A stretch of DNA of 64,000 bases, from assembly GCF_000147675.1 (NCBI RefSeq), contig NZ_ADGQ01000060.1, positions 1 to 64,000 of the forward strand. The letters run 5' to 3'. Of the stretch, positions 41,289-51,035 are shown piece after piece. The first letter of the stretch is position 1. Every line of letters starts with the position of its first letter. The stretch comes from Peptostreptococcus stomatis DSM 17678 (GTDB taxonomy: Bacteria > Bacillota > Clostridia > Peptostreptococcales > Peptostreptococcaceae). The notes below the pieces were generated by a model, which saw nothing but the letters and a program-made list of their open reading frames with translations, was not told where the DNA came from and did no database searches. Both the position numbers and the translations under genes were made by a program.

Positions 41289-43629
41289 TTGCAAGTCAAA
41301 AAAAGATAAGGGAGGAATCCTTGACCTTATCTTTAAGAAAGAACCGAAAAGATATACGGTAGAAGATACCATTCCCTATCTAAGGCTTTTAAAAAGCGGA
41401 ATATGCCAGCTTGATGAAAGGCACTTCAGTAAAAGTATAGCCTTTCAGGACATTAACTATCAGCTTGCCTTAGATGAAGATAGGGACTTGATTTTTAATC
41501 AGTTTGCAAACTTTCTAAATTCCTTTGATCCGAGCATCAGCATTGAGTTTTCATATATCAATCAGCTCGGACGAAACGAAGAAATGAAGTCGGCAATTCA
41601 GATACCGGATAAAAAGGACGGTTTTGACGATATACGCTTTGAATTTAGAGAGATGCTTAAAAGCCAGATTGTAAAGGGAAATAACGGACTTAAAAAATCA
41701 AAGTATGTAACCTTTACAGTGGAAGCGGATAATTTAGAGCAGGCAACATCAAAACTTGAAAGACTGGAGATAGATATATTATCTAATCTAAAGAGCATGG
41801 GTGTGAGAGCAGAAAGCCTAAACGGAGAAGAAAGGCTAAAGATACTTCATGATGTTTTAAATCCAAATAAAACATTTGAATTTTCCTACAAAGACCTAAA
41901 GAAAAGAGAAAGCACAAAGACATATATTGTGCCTGATGAGTTTAACTTTACACCGAGTAGATACTTTAAGTTCGGCAAATTCATCGGAGCAACAAGTCAT
42001 TTTCAAATCCTTGCCAGTGAGCTTTCAGATAGGATGTTATCCGAGTTTTTGGATATTGACGATAACATCAATATTTCCTTTCATATTAGGGCAATCGACC
42101 AATCGGAAGCCATTAAGATGGTAAAACGAAAAAACACTGATATTGATAAGATGAGGATTGAGGAAAATAAGAAGGCGGTAAGAAGCGGTTATGATATGGA
42201 CATTCTTCCATCGGACTTAATTACCTATGGTGAGGATGTAAAGAGCCTCTTAAAAGACTTGCAGACAAGAGATGAGCGAATGTTTGTAGTAAGTATCGTC
42301 TTTATGAATTTTGCAAGGACAGTGCAAAAGCTTGATAACACGATTGCTCAAATAAGCTCTATTGCAAATAAGCATAACTGTAAGCTGAAAAGACTTGACC
42401 ATTCTCAGGAACAAGGTTTAGTGAGCATGCTGCCTCTTGGTGTAAATAAGATTGAGATAGATAGAGGATTGACAAGCTCATCAACGGCAGTATTTATGCC
42501 ATTTACCACAGAGGAGCTTTTTATCAATTCAAGCAATAGTCTTTACTACGGACTAAATGCCCTAAGCCATAACCTGATTATGGCAGATAGAAAGAAATTA
42601 AAGAACCCAAACGGTCTAATCCTCGGAACTCCGGGCAGTGGTAAATCCTTTAGTGCCAAAAGAGAAATGGCAAATGCTATTTTAGTAACGGATGATGATG
42701 TGATTATCTGCGATCCGGAAGGAGAGTATGGAAACCTCGTAAGGCAGTTTAAGGGAGAAGTCATTAAGGTCAGCAGTAAGTCAAAAGATTATCTGAATCC
42801 CCTTGATATAAACATGAACTACGGTGATGGGGATGCACCGCTGAAAGATAAGGCAAACTTTATCATGAGTATGCTTGAGCTTGTAGTAGGTGGCAGTGGT
42901 CTTACAGCAGAAGAAAAGTCCGTTATAGATAGGTGCCTTCCTAAAATCTATGAAAAGTATTTTGAACATCCTACTCCTGACAATATGCCGATACTTCAAG
43001 ACCTATACGATATGTTAAAAGGGCAGGAAGAAAAGGTCGGTAAGAAGCTGGCAACAGAGATGGAAATCTATGTATCGGGTTCTCTTAATGTCTTTAATCA
43101 CAGGTCAAATGTGGATTTAAATAAGAAGCTCCTTTGTTTTGATATTAAGGAGCTTGGAAGTCAATTAAAGAAAATCGGTATGCTTGTTATTCAGGATCAG
43201 GTGTGGAATAAGGTGTCACAAAACAGAGGAAACAAGGCTACAAGGTACTATATCGACGAGTTTCATTTGCTTTTAAAAGATGAGCAGACAGCATCCTATT
43301 CCGTAGAGATTTGGAAAAGATTTCGTAAATGGGGAGGTATCCCGACAGGTATCACGCAAAATGTCAAAGACCTACTTATGAGTAAGGAGATAGAAAATAT
43401 CTTTGATAATACGGACTTTGTCTTAATGCTAAATCAGGCTTCGGGAGATAGAGAAATCTTAGCAAGGAAACTTAAAATCTCACTTCCACAGCTCAGATAT
43501 GTTACTAATTCAAATGAAGGTGAGGGACTACTTTTCTTTGGAAATACCATTGTGCCTTTCCTTGATAAGTTTCCGAAAGATACAATTTTATATCAGAAGA
43601 TGACTACCAAGCCGGAAGAAGTGAGGTAG
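41200..43629 (+). CDS. VirB4-family conjugation ATPase
   Basis: An 809-residue ATPase that energises the type IV channel. Walker A is LILGTPGSGKSFSAKREM, followed by VIICDPEGEYGNLVRQF, Walker B RYYIDEFHLLLKD and the C-terminal ITQNVKDLL region. The N-terminal half is the VirB4 membrane-docking domain. Translation begins at a TTG inside prgI, five bases after AAAGGAGGT; no ATG fits as well. The length is usual for Gram-positive VirB4/TraE proteins. Confidence 0.95.
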   Translation: MNKKRKIQQIKLMQNEKALRSQKRDLKKSNCKSKKDKGGILDLIFKKEPKRYTVEDTIPYLRLLKSGICQLDERHFSKSIAFQDINYQLALDEDRDLIFNQFANFLNSFDPSISIEFSYINQLGRNEEMKSAIQIPDKKDGFDDIRFEFREMLKSQIVKGNNGLKKSKYVTFTVEADNLEQATSKLERLEIDILSNLKSMGVRAESLNGEERLKILHDVLNPNKTFEFSYKDLKKRESTKTYIVPDEFNFTPSRYFKFGKFIGATSHFQILASELSDRMLSEFLDIDDNINISFHIRAIDQSEAIKMVKRKNTDIDKMRIEENKKAVRSGYDMDILPSDLITYGEDVKSLLKDLQTRDERMFVVSIVFMNFARTVQKLDNTIAQISSIANKHNCKLKRLDHSQEQGLVSMLPLGVNKIEIDRGLTSSSTAVFMPFTTEELFINSSNSLYYGLNALSHNLIMADRKKLKNPNGLILGTPGSGKSFSAKREMANAILVTDDDVIICDPEGEYGNLVRQFKGEVIKVSSKSKDYLNPLDINMNYGDGDAPLKDKANFIMSMLELVVGGSGLTAEEKSVIDRCLPKIYEKYFEHPTPDNMPILQDLYDMLKGQEEKVGKKLATEMEIYVSGSLNVFNHRSNVDLNKKLLCFDIKELGSQLKKIGMLVIQDQVWNKVSQNRGNKATRYYIDEFHLLLKDEQTASYSVEIWKRFRKWGGIPTGITQNVKDLLMSKEIENIFDNTDFVLMLNQASGDREILARKLKISLPQLRYVTNSNEGEGLLFFGNTIVPFLDKFPKDTILYQKMTTKPEEVR

Positions 43630-43632
43630 CCT

Positions 43633-45765
43633 ATGGGAAAGAAGCTGAAAAAGGATTTTAAGGAAAGGCATAAGGCAAGCCTTGAAAGAGAGATGTTTCA
43701 TAGTGAAACAGATACGATACCTGAAGAAAGTAAGCTAAAACATAACGATGATTACAGAGGTAAAATCGTTCATGAGAAAGAACGGTTTCAGGATAAAGTG
43801 CATGAAAAAACAAGTAAGGTAAGTGCTGATAATGAAAAGTCTTATGGAAATTCCAAGAGAAACGCAAAATATAGAGTTTCAGATAAGGGGGGCATAACTT
43901 CTGTAACTGAAACTGGAAGAGCGGATTATGTTACAGAGGTTAAGGATGGGAAAATCTATGATCCTTTAGGAAAAGACCTTGATAATGATGGGATTATAGA
44001 CAGATACGATAATGACTTTAGGGATAGCGACTATTTTGAGTCAACCTATGATGTCGAGGATAATCTTCATCATAAAGCAGAAAATACAAATAGTTTCTCA
44101 AAAAGCCAAAAAGCTCAAAAGAGAAATTATAAGAGAAAAAACTATACCGAAAGCCTTTATACAAGGAAAAAGGACGATGCACCAAAGGAAAATAAGGCTG
44201 ATGATAAAAAGGCGGGAAAAGATGCTGTCAGCGAAAAAGTTCATAGCAGCCTATCAAAAGACCAAAAGAAAAAGCTAAAAAAAGACATGGTAAAGGTATC
44301 TGCCCTTTCAGGACTTGCCAAAGGAAGTGAAACGGTAAGAGACTACCTTTCTCATGGAAGTGATGAAAATCAAGGAGTGGAAGCAGGAGAAAAGACAGCA
44401 GATACAAGCTCCAAGCTCATTAATGGCATAAAGAAGTATTCTGATAAGAAAAGGGCTAAAAGAGGCTATGACCTTACAAATAAGGACTATAAAATCAGAA
44501 AGCGTAAGTCAAAGTTGGAATTTCGTGATTCCAAAAAGGAACTGAAAAAGACGGATGAGTATAAAAGAGCAAGTGCATATAAAAGATTTCAAAAGAAAAA
44601 TCAGGTAAAGGCAGCAATTTCTCGTGAGAATAAGTCAAGGCTTAGAGATCGAATTAAAGAGGGACTTATCGGAACACTGAAAAGCTCAAAGGATATGATT
44701 ATCCGAAAAGCAAAAGGACTAATGCTTATTTTCATAGGTATCATTATCTTAGGGACTTTTGTGATTAACTTTGCAGGAACGGGAATGACAGGCTTTATGA
44801 ACTCTACAAGCTCTGTGCTTACAACAAGCTATTTATCAAAGCCAAATGTCCTAAGTGAAATCAATCAGAAATTTTCAGATATGGAGGTTGAGCTTCAAAG
44901 TGAAGTTGACCATGTGAAAGAAAATTATCCCGGATATGATGAATATATCTTAAATAATACAGAATATATCGGGCATAATGTCCATGAGCTTTTATCCTAC
45001 ATTACATCAAGGTGCGGAGAGGTAAAGAGTGTATCGGAAGTAGAATCCATATTAAAAGAATTATTTGATTCCATGTATGACCTTGAGTATAGGGAAGAAA
45101 TTGAAATCAGATACAGGACGGTTACAAAAACCTATACCGATGAAGATGGCAATGAATATACCGAAAGCCACGAAGAACCTTATGAGTATAAAAAACTCAT
45201 CGTAACGCTTCATAAAAAAGAGATGGACAGCATTATCCGAAAGGTCTTTGCAAACTATCCCGATAATCTAAAGCACTATGAAGCCTTGTTCCTTGCACAA
45301 GGCAATATGGGAGAAGCCTTTGGTAATTCTGACCTTATCAGTGCAAATGGAGGTATCGGCGGTGGAAAAGAGTATGAGGCATCTACGGAGGTTCAAAAGA
45401 AGATTGTTAATGCTGCATACATTACGCCATCTCCGGGTGCAGGCTGGTGTGCCATGTGGGTATCACAGGTCTATCAAAATGCAGGACTTGGATATATAGG
45501 TGGGAATGCCTGTGATATGTACCGAAACTATACCTTTACATCAGACAGGTCAAAGCTCAAGGTCGGAATGCTTGTGGCAGTTGAAAGCAGCAGTAGCGGA
45601 AGTAGTGCAGGGCTTACCTATGGTCATGTAGGTATTTACATTGGAGATGGAAAAGTGATTGATAACATCGGTCGAATAAGAGTAACTACCTTAGATGATT
45701 GGATAGCAACATTTTGTAAGCACCATCCCGTAGGATTCGGTTTTCCGCCAAATGTAAAGAAATAG
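43633..45765 (+). CDS. CHAP-like peptidoglycan hydrolase of the conjugation machinery
   Basis: A 710-residue protein. A long charged cytoplasmic N-terminus includes an acidic repeat at residues 109-148 (key DLDNDGIIDRYDND) shared with the giant methylase-helicase. One membrane helix lies near 365-385 (GLMLIFIGIIILGTFVI). An external domain follows, and the C-terminal ~130 residues form a CHAP/NlpC-like domain: the cysteine in GAGWCAMWVSQVYQ, YGHVGIYIGDG (histidine) and IDNIGR. It resembles the VirB1-like hydrolases that open the wall for the mating channel. It begins four bases after virB4. Confidence 0.87.
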   Translation: MGKKLKKDFKERHKASLEREMFHSETDTIPEESKLKHNDDYRGKIVHEKERFQDKVHEKTSKVSADNEKSYGNSKRNAKYRVSDKGGITSVTETGRADYVTEVKDGKIYDPLGKDLDNDGIIDRYDNDFRDSDYFESTYDVEDNLHHKAENTNSFSKSQKAQKRNYKRKNYTESLYTRKKDDAPKENKADDKKAGKDAVSEKVHSSLSKDQKKKLKKDMVKVSALSGLAKGSETVRDYLSHGSDENQGVEAGEKTADTSSKLINGIKKYSDKKRAKRGYDLTNKDYKIRKRKSKLEFRDSKKELKKTDEYKRASAYKRFQKKNQVKAAISRENKSRLRDRIKEGLIGTLKSSKDMIIRKAKGLMLIFIGIIILGTFVINFAGTGMTGFMNSTSSVLTTSYLSKPNVLSEINQKFSDMEVELQSEVDHVKENYPGYDEYILNNTEYIGHNVHELLSYITSRCGEVKSVSEVESILKELFDSMYDLEYREEIEIRYRTVTKTYTDEDGNEYTESHEEPYEYKKLIVTLHKKEMDSIIRKVFANYPDNLKHYEALFLAQGNMGEAFGNSDLISANGGIGGGKEYEASTEVQKKIVNAAYITPSPGAGWCAMWVSQVYQNAGLGYIGGNACDMYRNYTFTSDRSKLKVGMLVAVESSSSGSSAGLTYGHVGIYIGDGKVIDNIGRIRVTTLDDWIATFCKHHPVGFGFPPNVKK

Positions 45766-45776
45766 GAGGTAACAAT

Positions 45777-46016
45777 TTGAAAAAGGAACTGATAGCAGTA
45801 AAAAACAGAATAAAAAAGTTAAAGGATAAAAAGGCTCTGATTGATGAAGAATTGGAGCCTTTATTCATTCGTGAAGAAGAGCTTGAAAATGAAGAAATCA
45901 TTGCCATTTGCAGAAAGAATAACATCACAATCAGCGATTTGATGGCAAAGGTAAACAGACAAAAAGCAGAAATGAAAAAGGAGAAAACAAATGAAAACCA
46001 GTTTGAAAAAGAATAA
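45777..46016 (+). CDS. DUF4315 family protein
   Basis: A 79-residue coiled-coil protein (residues 1-45), beginning KKELIAVKNRIKKLKDKK, with the segment EIIAICRKNNITISDLMAKV. This matches DUF4315, a small protein always beside DUF4366 in CTn elements. It starts at TTG after AGGAGGT, five bases upstream. It overlaps the next gene by 26 bases. Function unknown. Confidence 0.85.
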   Translation: MKKELIAVKNRIKKLKDKKALIDEELEPLFIREEELENEEIIAICRKNNITISDLMAKVNRQKAEMKKEKTNENQFEKE

Positions 46017-47529
46017 TAAGTTTTGGACGGTAGCACTTGCGGTAATTGTAAGTATTAGTTGTATTTTAGGTCTTTGGACGGTTGTTTATGCACAGGAGCA
46101 AAAATCTGAAGCTCCAACAAAAAACGAAGCTGTTCAAACGGAAGTTGAAGTAAATGTAAGGTATATCTTTGAAGATGAAAAGGTCTTTAAGGAAGAAAAG
46201 ATAAAGGCTGAGAAAGGACAACTTATTGATAGCGGAGATCTTCCAATGCTCCCAGATGATATGAAATTCATTGATGAGTTTCTGTTTTATGAGGTAAAGG
46301 GAGATGAAAAAGATGAGATTATCCGTAAGGTAGCAAAGGCTGAACTTAAGGATAAAGAAACTAAGACGGAAGAAGAAAAGCCACAGCAGGACAAAAGCAC
46401 TCAGACGGAAGATAAAAAGACGAAAGATAAGTCAACGCAGACAGAGCTTTCCAAAGAGGATATTTCCAAGATGGAAAAGCAGGCAAAAGAACTTAAAGGG
46501 AAGCTTGATAAGCTAAATGGTGAGATTAAGGATAAAGATAAGTTAAGCGATAAGCAGAAGGAAAAAATCAAAGCTCTTGAAGATGAAATTGAAAGTCTGA
46601 AAGAAAAACTGAAAAAAGAAAAGGATAACAAAGATTTATCTTCTGATATTAAAAAGAAAATGGACAAGCTAAATGAAAAGATTAAAGATCTTGAAAAAAA
46701 GGCTAATGAAGTGAATAAAGCTCCGGCATCATCTAATGTTGTTACACCAATTCCACCAAATAGCAGTATAAAAACAAGTGCAGGAAATTCTCAGCCACCT
46801 GTAAATACAGGTAAGGGAAGTGAATCAAAGATAAGTTTTGGAAATACTACAAAAGATGAAAATACTAAACAATCAAAAGATAAAGAAAAGGAAATTCGTT
46901 ATCCTAATAAGCTGACAGCTAAAACGCCTGCTAACAATAACAGCCAAGATTCAGCTATGGATGGCACAAGTAAGAGTGTAAATACCAATAAGGGAGTAGC
47001 TTCTGCACCGTCTAAGGCAAGAGGAAGTGTTACGGAAAATAAGGATAATGCCAATACGGAATATCCGATTCATCATAGCGATGATAAGGATAATAAAGAA
47101 ACTGATAAATATTCGGCAGATGCAAGGCAGTTTATTACCTTTCAAACGAAAAACGGTAAGACCTTTTATTTAATCATCAATCATGATGAAGATAGTGAGA
47201 ATGTAATGCTTCTTACGGAAGTATCTGAAGATGATCTCTTAAACATGGTGGAGAAAAAAGAAGCACCAAAGCAGGAAGTAGTAAAAGAAGAACCTGTTAA
47301 GGAAGAAGTAAAGCCTGAGAAGAAGGACGAAAAGAGTAATTTAGGAACCTATATTATTTTGCTTCTTGTTGTAGGTGGAGCATTAGGAGCAGGCTACTAC
47401 TTTAAGATTGTAAAAAAGAAAGAAGATAAGGAGCTTGAAACCTTAGAGGAGGAAGATGATGATTTCTTTTCTGAAGCAGAAAGTGAAGAAGAAACAAATG
47501 ATGCAGATGAAGTGGAAGATGAAGAATAA
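45991..47529 (+). CDS. DUF4366 (CD1107-type) mobile-element surface protein
   Basis: A 512-residue protein with a signal sequence (about 1-33), a central coiled coil (residues 145-245) rich in Lys/Glu, a Ser/Asn/Pro-rich linker and a C-terminal membrane helix (about 453-475, YIILLLVVGGALGAGYYF) with an acidic cytoplasmic tail. This is the CD1107-type DUF4366 protein. Two STQTE repeats lie near residue 130-145. It may act as a surface part of the mating apparatus. Its tail, EEEDDDFFSEAESEEETND, is unusually acidic. Confidence 0.82.
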   Translation: MKTSLKKNNKFWTVALAVIVSISCILGLWTVVYAQEQKSEAPTKNEAVQTEVEVNVRYIFEDEKVFKEEKIKAEKGQLIDSGDLPMLPDDMKFIDEFLFYEVKGDEKDEIIRKVAKAELKDKETKTEEEKPQQDKSTQTEDKKTKDKSTQTELSKEDISKMEKQAKELKGKLDKLNGEIKDKDKLSDKQKEKIKALEDEIESLKEKLKKEKDNKDLSSDIKKKMDKLNEKIKDLEKKANEVNKAPASSNVVTPIPPNSSIKTSAGNSQPPVNTGKGSESKISFGNTTKDENTKQSKDKEKEIRYPNKLTAKTPANNNSQDSAMDGTSKSVNTNKGVASAPSKARGSVTENKDNANTEYPIHHSDDKDNKETDKYSADARQFITFQTKNGKTFYLIINHDEDSENVMLLTEVSEDDLLNMVEKKEAPKQEVVKEEPVKEEVKPEKKDEKSNLGTYIILLLVVGGALGAGYYFKIVKKKEDKELETLEEEDDDFFSEAESEEETNDADEVEDEE

Positions 47530-47623
47530 ACGCACCTAAAAACATATTATTTTGGGTGCAAAGTTAGGGCGGGAGAGTAATATCTTTCGCTCTATTTTGA
47601 TTTATAACAGGAGGAAAACACAG

Positions 47624-49330
47624 ATGAAGTTAGTTATTGCAGAAAAGCCGAGTGTTGCAATCTCCATTGCAAAGGTTATTGGAGCAAATAAAAAGAAAGA
47701 CGGATATTATGAAGGAAACGGATATAGGGTGAGCTGGTGCGTTGGACACCTAATTCAAATGGCAAATCCGGACGTTTATGATGAAAAATATGCTAAATGG
47801 AATATTACAGATTTACCGATTGTTCCAAAGAACTATAAGTATGAGATAGCAAAATCCACGAGGAAACAGTTTAATATCCTTAAAAAGCTGATGAATGATA
47901 AAGAGATTGATATGGTTATCAATGCCTGCGATGCAGGGCGTGAGGGAGAAAGTATTTTTAGACTTGTATATAATCAAGTGAATTGTAAAAAGAAGATGAA
48001 ACGCCTTTGGATTTCTTCAATGAAAGATAGTGCCATTAAAGAGGGTTTTGATAACCTAACAGACGGAAAAGACTATGATAATCTCTTTGAATCGGCACAG
48101 GCAAGAGCGATTGCGGATTGGTTAGTCGGAATGAATATTAGTAGGCTCTACTCTTGCCTGTATCAGCAAAATTACAGTGTTGGCAGAGTGCAGACACCTA
48201 CCCTTGCCATGATTGTAAAAAGAGATGATGAGATAGCAAACTTTAAGAAAGAAAAATATTATGCAGTGGAGCTTGCTACAAATGGTTTTACACTATCAAC
48301 GGATAGAATTGATGATGAAGTTGCTGCTGAACAGCTCTTAAATTTAGTAGGCGATAAGATTGAAATAACCGATATTATTCAAAAAGAAAAAATTACAAAG
48401 CCTGATTTACCTTTTGACCTGACAACACTTCAAAGGGAATGCAATAAGTATTTCGGATATAGTGCCAAGCAGACACTTGACTATGCTCAAAGTCTTTACG
48501 AAAAGAAAATTATTACCTATCCAAGAACAGACAGCAGGTGTTTAACAGAGGATATGATTGTAAGTACGATCAATAACATCTTAGGGAAAAATGATTTTGA
48601 TACAGAGCGTATAAAGACGGTATTTAACTCTAAAAAGGTTACAGACCATCATGCTATTATTCCGACAGTAAGTTCACTGAGTGAAGATTTATCGGGTATT
48701 CCTGAGAGTGAAGCAAAGGTATATAGGCTTATATCTGATAAATTTCACGCAAGTGTGGGTTATCCATTAGTTGAAAGCACAACGAAGATTGTAGCTTCAT
48801 TTGATGGTTTTGAATTTACAAGTTCAGGTAAGGTAATTAAGGATGAAGGCTTTAGCAAATACCTTAAAGAATACAAATCAAAAAAGAGTGAAGATGCTGT
48901 ATTGCCTGATGTAAGTGTTGGTGATGTTTTGAGCGTTGAAAATAAAGAGATAAAAGAAAAATTTACCCAACCGCTGAAACACTTTACTGAAGATACGCTT
49001 TTAAAGGCTATGGAGATTGCAGGAAATGATGCTTTAGAAAATGGTGTAGAAGTGGAAAGAAAGGGACTTGGAACACCTGCAACAAGGGCAGGGATTATAG
49101 AGAACTTAATTTATAAAGGCTTTGTAGAAAGGGATAAGAAAAATCTTGTAGCCACGCATAAAGGAATTAGCCTTGTAACGATTGTAGCTGATAACTTTAA
49201 GTCGGCAGAAACGACAGCAAAATGGGAAATGGAATTATCGGATATTGCTCAGGGAAAATCTTCAAAGGAAGAATTTTTAGAAGCGATTGAAAATGATATA
49301 AAAGAGGCGGTTTTTACATATACAAAGTAA
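47624..49330 (+). CDS. topB: DNA topoisomerase III
   Basis: A 568-residue type IA topoisomerase. The TOPRIM domain starts KLVIAEKPSVAISIAKVIG, with acidic DxD-like DAGREGESIFRL at about residue 105. The active-site tyrosine is in KIITYPRTDSRCL (about residue 308). It relaxes or decatenates element DNA during transfer. ATG 47624 lies eight bases after AGGAGG; an upstream in-frame ATG at 47552 was rejected. A weak hairpin GCACC/GGTGC at 47532-47559 precedes it. Confidence 0.95.
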   Translation: MKLVIAEKPSVAISIAKVIGANKKKDGYYEGNGYRVSWCVGHLIQMANPDVYDEKYAKWNITDLPIVPKNYKYEIAKSTRKQFNILKKLMNDKEIDMVINACDAGREGESIFRLVYNQVNCKKKMKRLWISSMKDSAIKEGFDNLTDGKDYDNLFESAQARAIADWLVGMNISRLYSCLYQQNYSVGRVQTPTLAMIVKRDDEIANFKKEKYYAVELATNGFTLSTDRIDDEVAAEQLLNLVGDKIEITDIIQKEKITKPDLPFDLTTLQRECNKYFGYSAKQTLDYAQSLYEKKIITYPRTDSRCLTEDMIVSTINNILGKNDFDTERIKTVFNSKKVTDHHAIIPTVSSLSEDLSGIPESEAKVYRLISDKFHASVGYPLVESTTKIVASFDGFEFTSSGKVIKDEGFSKYLKEYKSKKSEDAVLPDVSVGDVLSVENKEIKEKFTQPLKHFTEDTLLKAMEIAGNDALENGVEVERKGLGTPATRAGIIENLIYKGFVERDKKNLVATHKGISLVTIVADNFKSAETTAKWEMELSDIAQGKSSKEEFLEAIENDIKEAVFTYTK

Positions 49331-49411
49331 GAGGTAACTAATATCAGAGTGGAAAAAATACCCTAAAAGTGCTATAATATATTGAAATATTTTTTTTGAA
49401 AAGGAGGTATT

Positions 49412-50953
49412 ATGCAGCTTTTATATATAAAGAGAATGGCTCATAACATTCTTGAAAATCAAAATATAGAGAGCAGTTTTATCGAATATAAAAAGTCGGC
49501 AAATTTTAAAGATAAAATTCTAAAAACTGCTTGTGCCTTTGCCAATAACTATATGAACAATGAGATAGGCTTGTTGTTTGTTGGAATTGAAGAAGTTGAT
49601 AATAAAGAAACGGGAGAAAAGGCAATTCCGAAAAGACCGATAGAGGGGATAAAAGAGTCTAAAGTTGAAGGTATTGAAAATGAATTAAAATCTCTTCTTT
49701 CTAATATCCATCCTAACATAAATTACCATATTATTACGGACAAAATTGATGATGAATATTATATCGTAGTTGCGGTAGAGAGTGGTAGTAATGGACCGTT
49801 TCAAACAAGTGAAAGGGCGGAAAGGGATAAAGATATTAAGCTAAAGGCAGGAAGATATATCAGAGTCGGCAGAGATTCAAGACTTCCAAATCCAACCGAA
49901 GAATTTGAACTTTTAAAGAAATTTGCAAACTTTTCTTTTAGTTCCAATCTCAATGATACAGCTACCATAGATGATTTAAGCTATGAATATATGAAAGAAT
50001 ATCTGCTTCAGACGGGAGCAAAGAAAGATATTAGAGAAATGTCTAAGTTGGATATGGCAAAGAGTATGGGACTTGTCAGTGAAAGTGAGTATGGCGGTTA
50101 TAGAGCTAAAAATTTTGCTGTGCTGATGTTTGCGGAAACACCAAATAAATTTATTCCAAATGCCCATGTTGAAATCATAAGAGAAATTGACGGAACGGAT
50201 AAAATGGAATCAAAAAGATTTGATGGGCCGGTTTGGATACAGGCAAAACAAGTCAGCAAGTATTTTGAAGATAATATTATGGCTTCATACACCATAAGGG
50301 AAGCTGATAAAATTGAGCATAAGATTATCTATAACTATCCTCTTACGGCATTTGAGGAACTTGCTACTAACGCTATTTTGCATAAAGAATATGATACGCC
50401 TGAATATGTAGGAATCTATATTTACAAGGATAGAATTTCTTTTGTAAACCATAACAGACCACTTCCTCCTGTAACTATCGAAGCTCTTAATAGGGATAGA
50501 AGTTTTGACAGAAGGCAGTATCTTAATAAAGAACTTAAAGATATGTTCTTTTCATTAAACTTGATAGAGTCTTACGGATCAGGAATAAGGCGTGCAAAAG
50601 ATGCACTATTAGAAAATGGTTCTCCTGAGCTTAAGTTTTATCCGGACAATGAAGAAGATAACTATACTAACGCAGTTATGGGTATAAATGCAGAGTTTTT
50701 AAAGGAGTTTAATGGTAGTGCTACCCAAGAAACTACCCAAGAAACTACCCAAGAAATAAAAATTGAGAAATCCGTACCGAATAGAATTATTGAATTGATG
50801 ATGATGGAGCCAAATATTACAGCAAAACAAATTGCGGAACATTTAAATGTTTCTTTTGATGGAGTTCGTTATCACATAAAAAAATTAAGAGCAGATGGTA
50901 AGATTAAAAGAGAAGGCTCTACCAAATCAGGTAAATGGGTAGTAATGAAATAG
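49412..50953 (+). CDS. AlbA_2/Schlafen-like ATP-binding protein with C-terminal winged helix
   Basis: A 513-residue protein. The N-terminal AlbA_2 (Schlafen-AAA) domain (about 15-150; SSFIEYKKSANFKDKI, NEIGLLFVGIEEVDN) is followed by a GHKL-like ATPase C-lobe (LATNAILHKEYDTPE, LIESYGSGIRRAKDAL) and a winged helix (about 450-513; ITAKQIAEHLNVSFDGVRYHIKKL). Between them is a TQETTQETTQE repeat. Such proteins occur as cargo or regulators; some take part in defence. It stands alone between topB and the giant gene, starts behind AAGGAGGT and ends at a terminator. Confidence 0.78.
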   Translation: MQLLYIKRMAHNILENQNIESSFIEYKKSANFKDKILKTACAFANNYMNNEIGLLFVGIEEVDNKETGEKAIPKRPIEGIKESKVEGIENELKSLLSNIHPNINYHIITDKIDDEYYIVVAVESGSNGPFQTSERAERDKDIKLKAGRYIRVGRDSRLPNPTEEFELLKKFANFSFSSNLNDTATIDDLSYEYMKEYLLQTGAKKDIREMSKLDMAKSMGLVSESEYGGYRAKNFAVLMFAETPNKFIPNAHVEIIREIDGTDKMESKRFDGPVWIQAKQVSKYFEDNIMASYTIREADKIEHKIIYNYPLTAFEELATNAILHKEYDTPEYVGIYIYKDRISFVNHNRPLPPVTIEALNRDRSFDRRQYLNKELKDMFFSLNLIESYGSGIRRAKDALLENGSPELKFYPDNEEDNYTNAVMGINAEFLKEFNGSATQETTQETTQEIKIEKSVPNRIIELMMMEPNITAKQIAEHLNVSFDGVRYHIKKLRADGKIKREGSTKSGKWVVMK

Positions 50954-50974
50954 AATAAACAAGGTCATAGAATC

Positions 50975-51010
50975 AAAAGGTGATTAGAGTAAAATCTAAC
51001 CACCTTTTTT
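50975..51010 (+). terminator. Terminator before the giant methylase-helicase gene
   Basis: AAAAGGTG (50975-50982) pairs with CACCTTTT (51001-51008), and TTAGA/TCTAA inside extend the stem past one mismatch. A TTTTTT run follows. It isolates the Schlafen-like gene from the next operon. Confidence 0.8.
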
Positions 51011-51035
51011 GTTTGGAAAAAAGAAGGAGGTAAAA

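Noticed and set aside
44012-44278. An 88-residue sense-strand frame inside the CHAP gene, similar to one at 59500-59688
   Set aside because: The similarity of the two frames comes only from the DNA behind the shared acidic module read one base off. Neither has a ribosome site, and both are Met/Ile/Lys-rich.
47552-47623. A longer topB start at ATG 47552
   Set aside because: No ribosome site precedes it, while ATG 47624 follows AGGAGG and begins with the conserved KLVIAEKPS.
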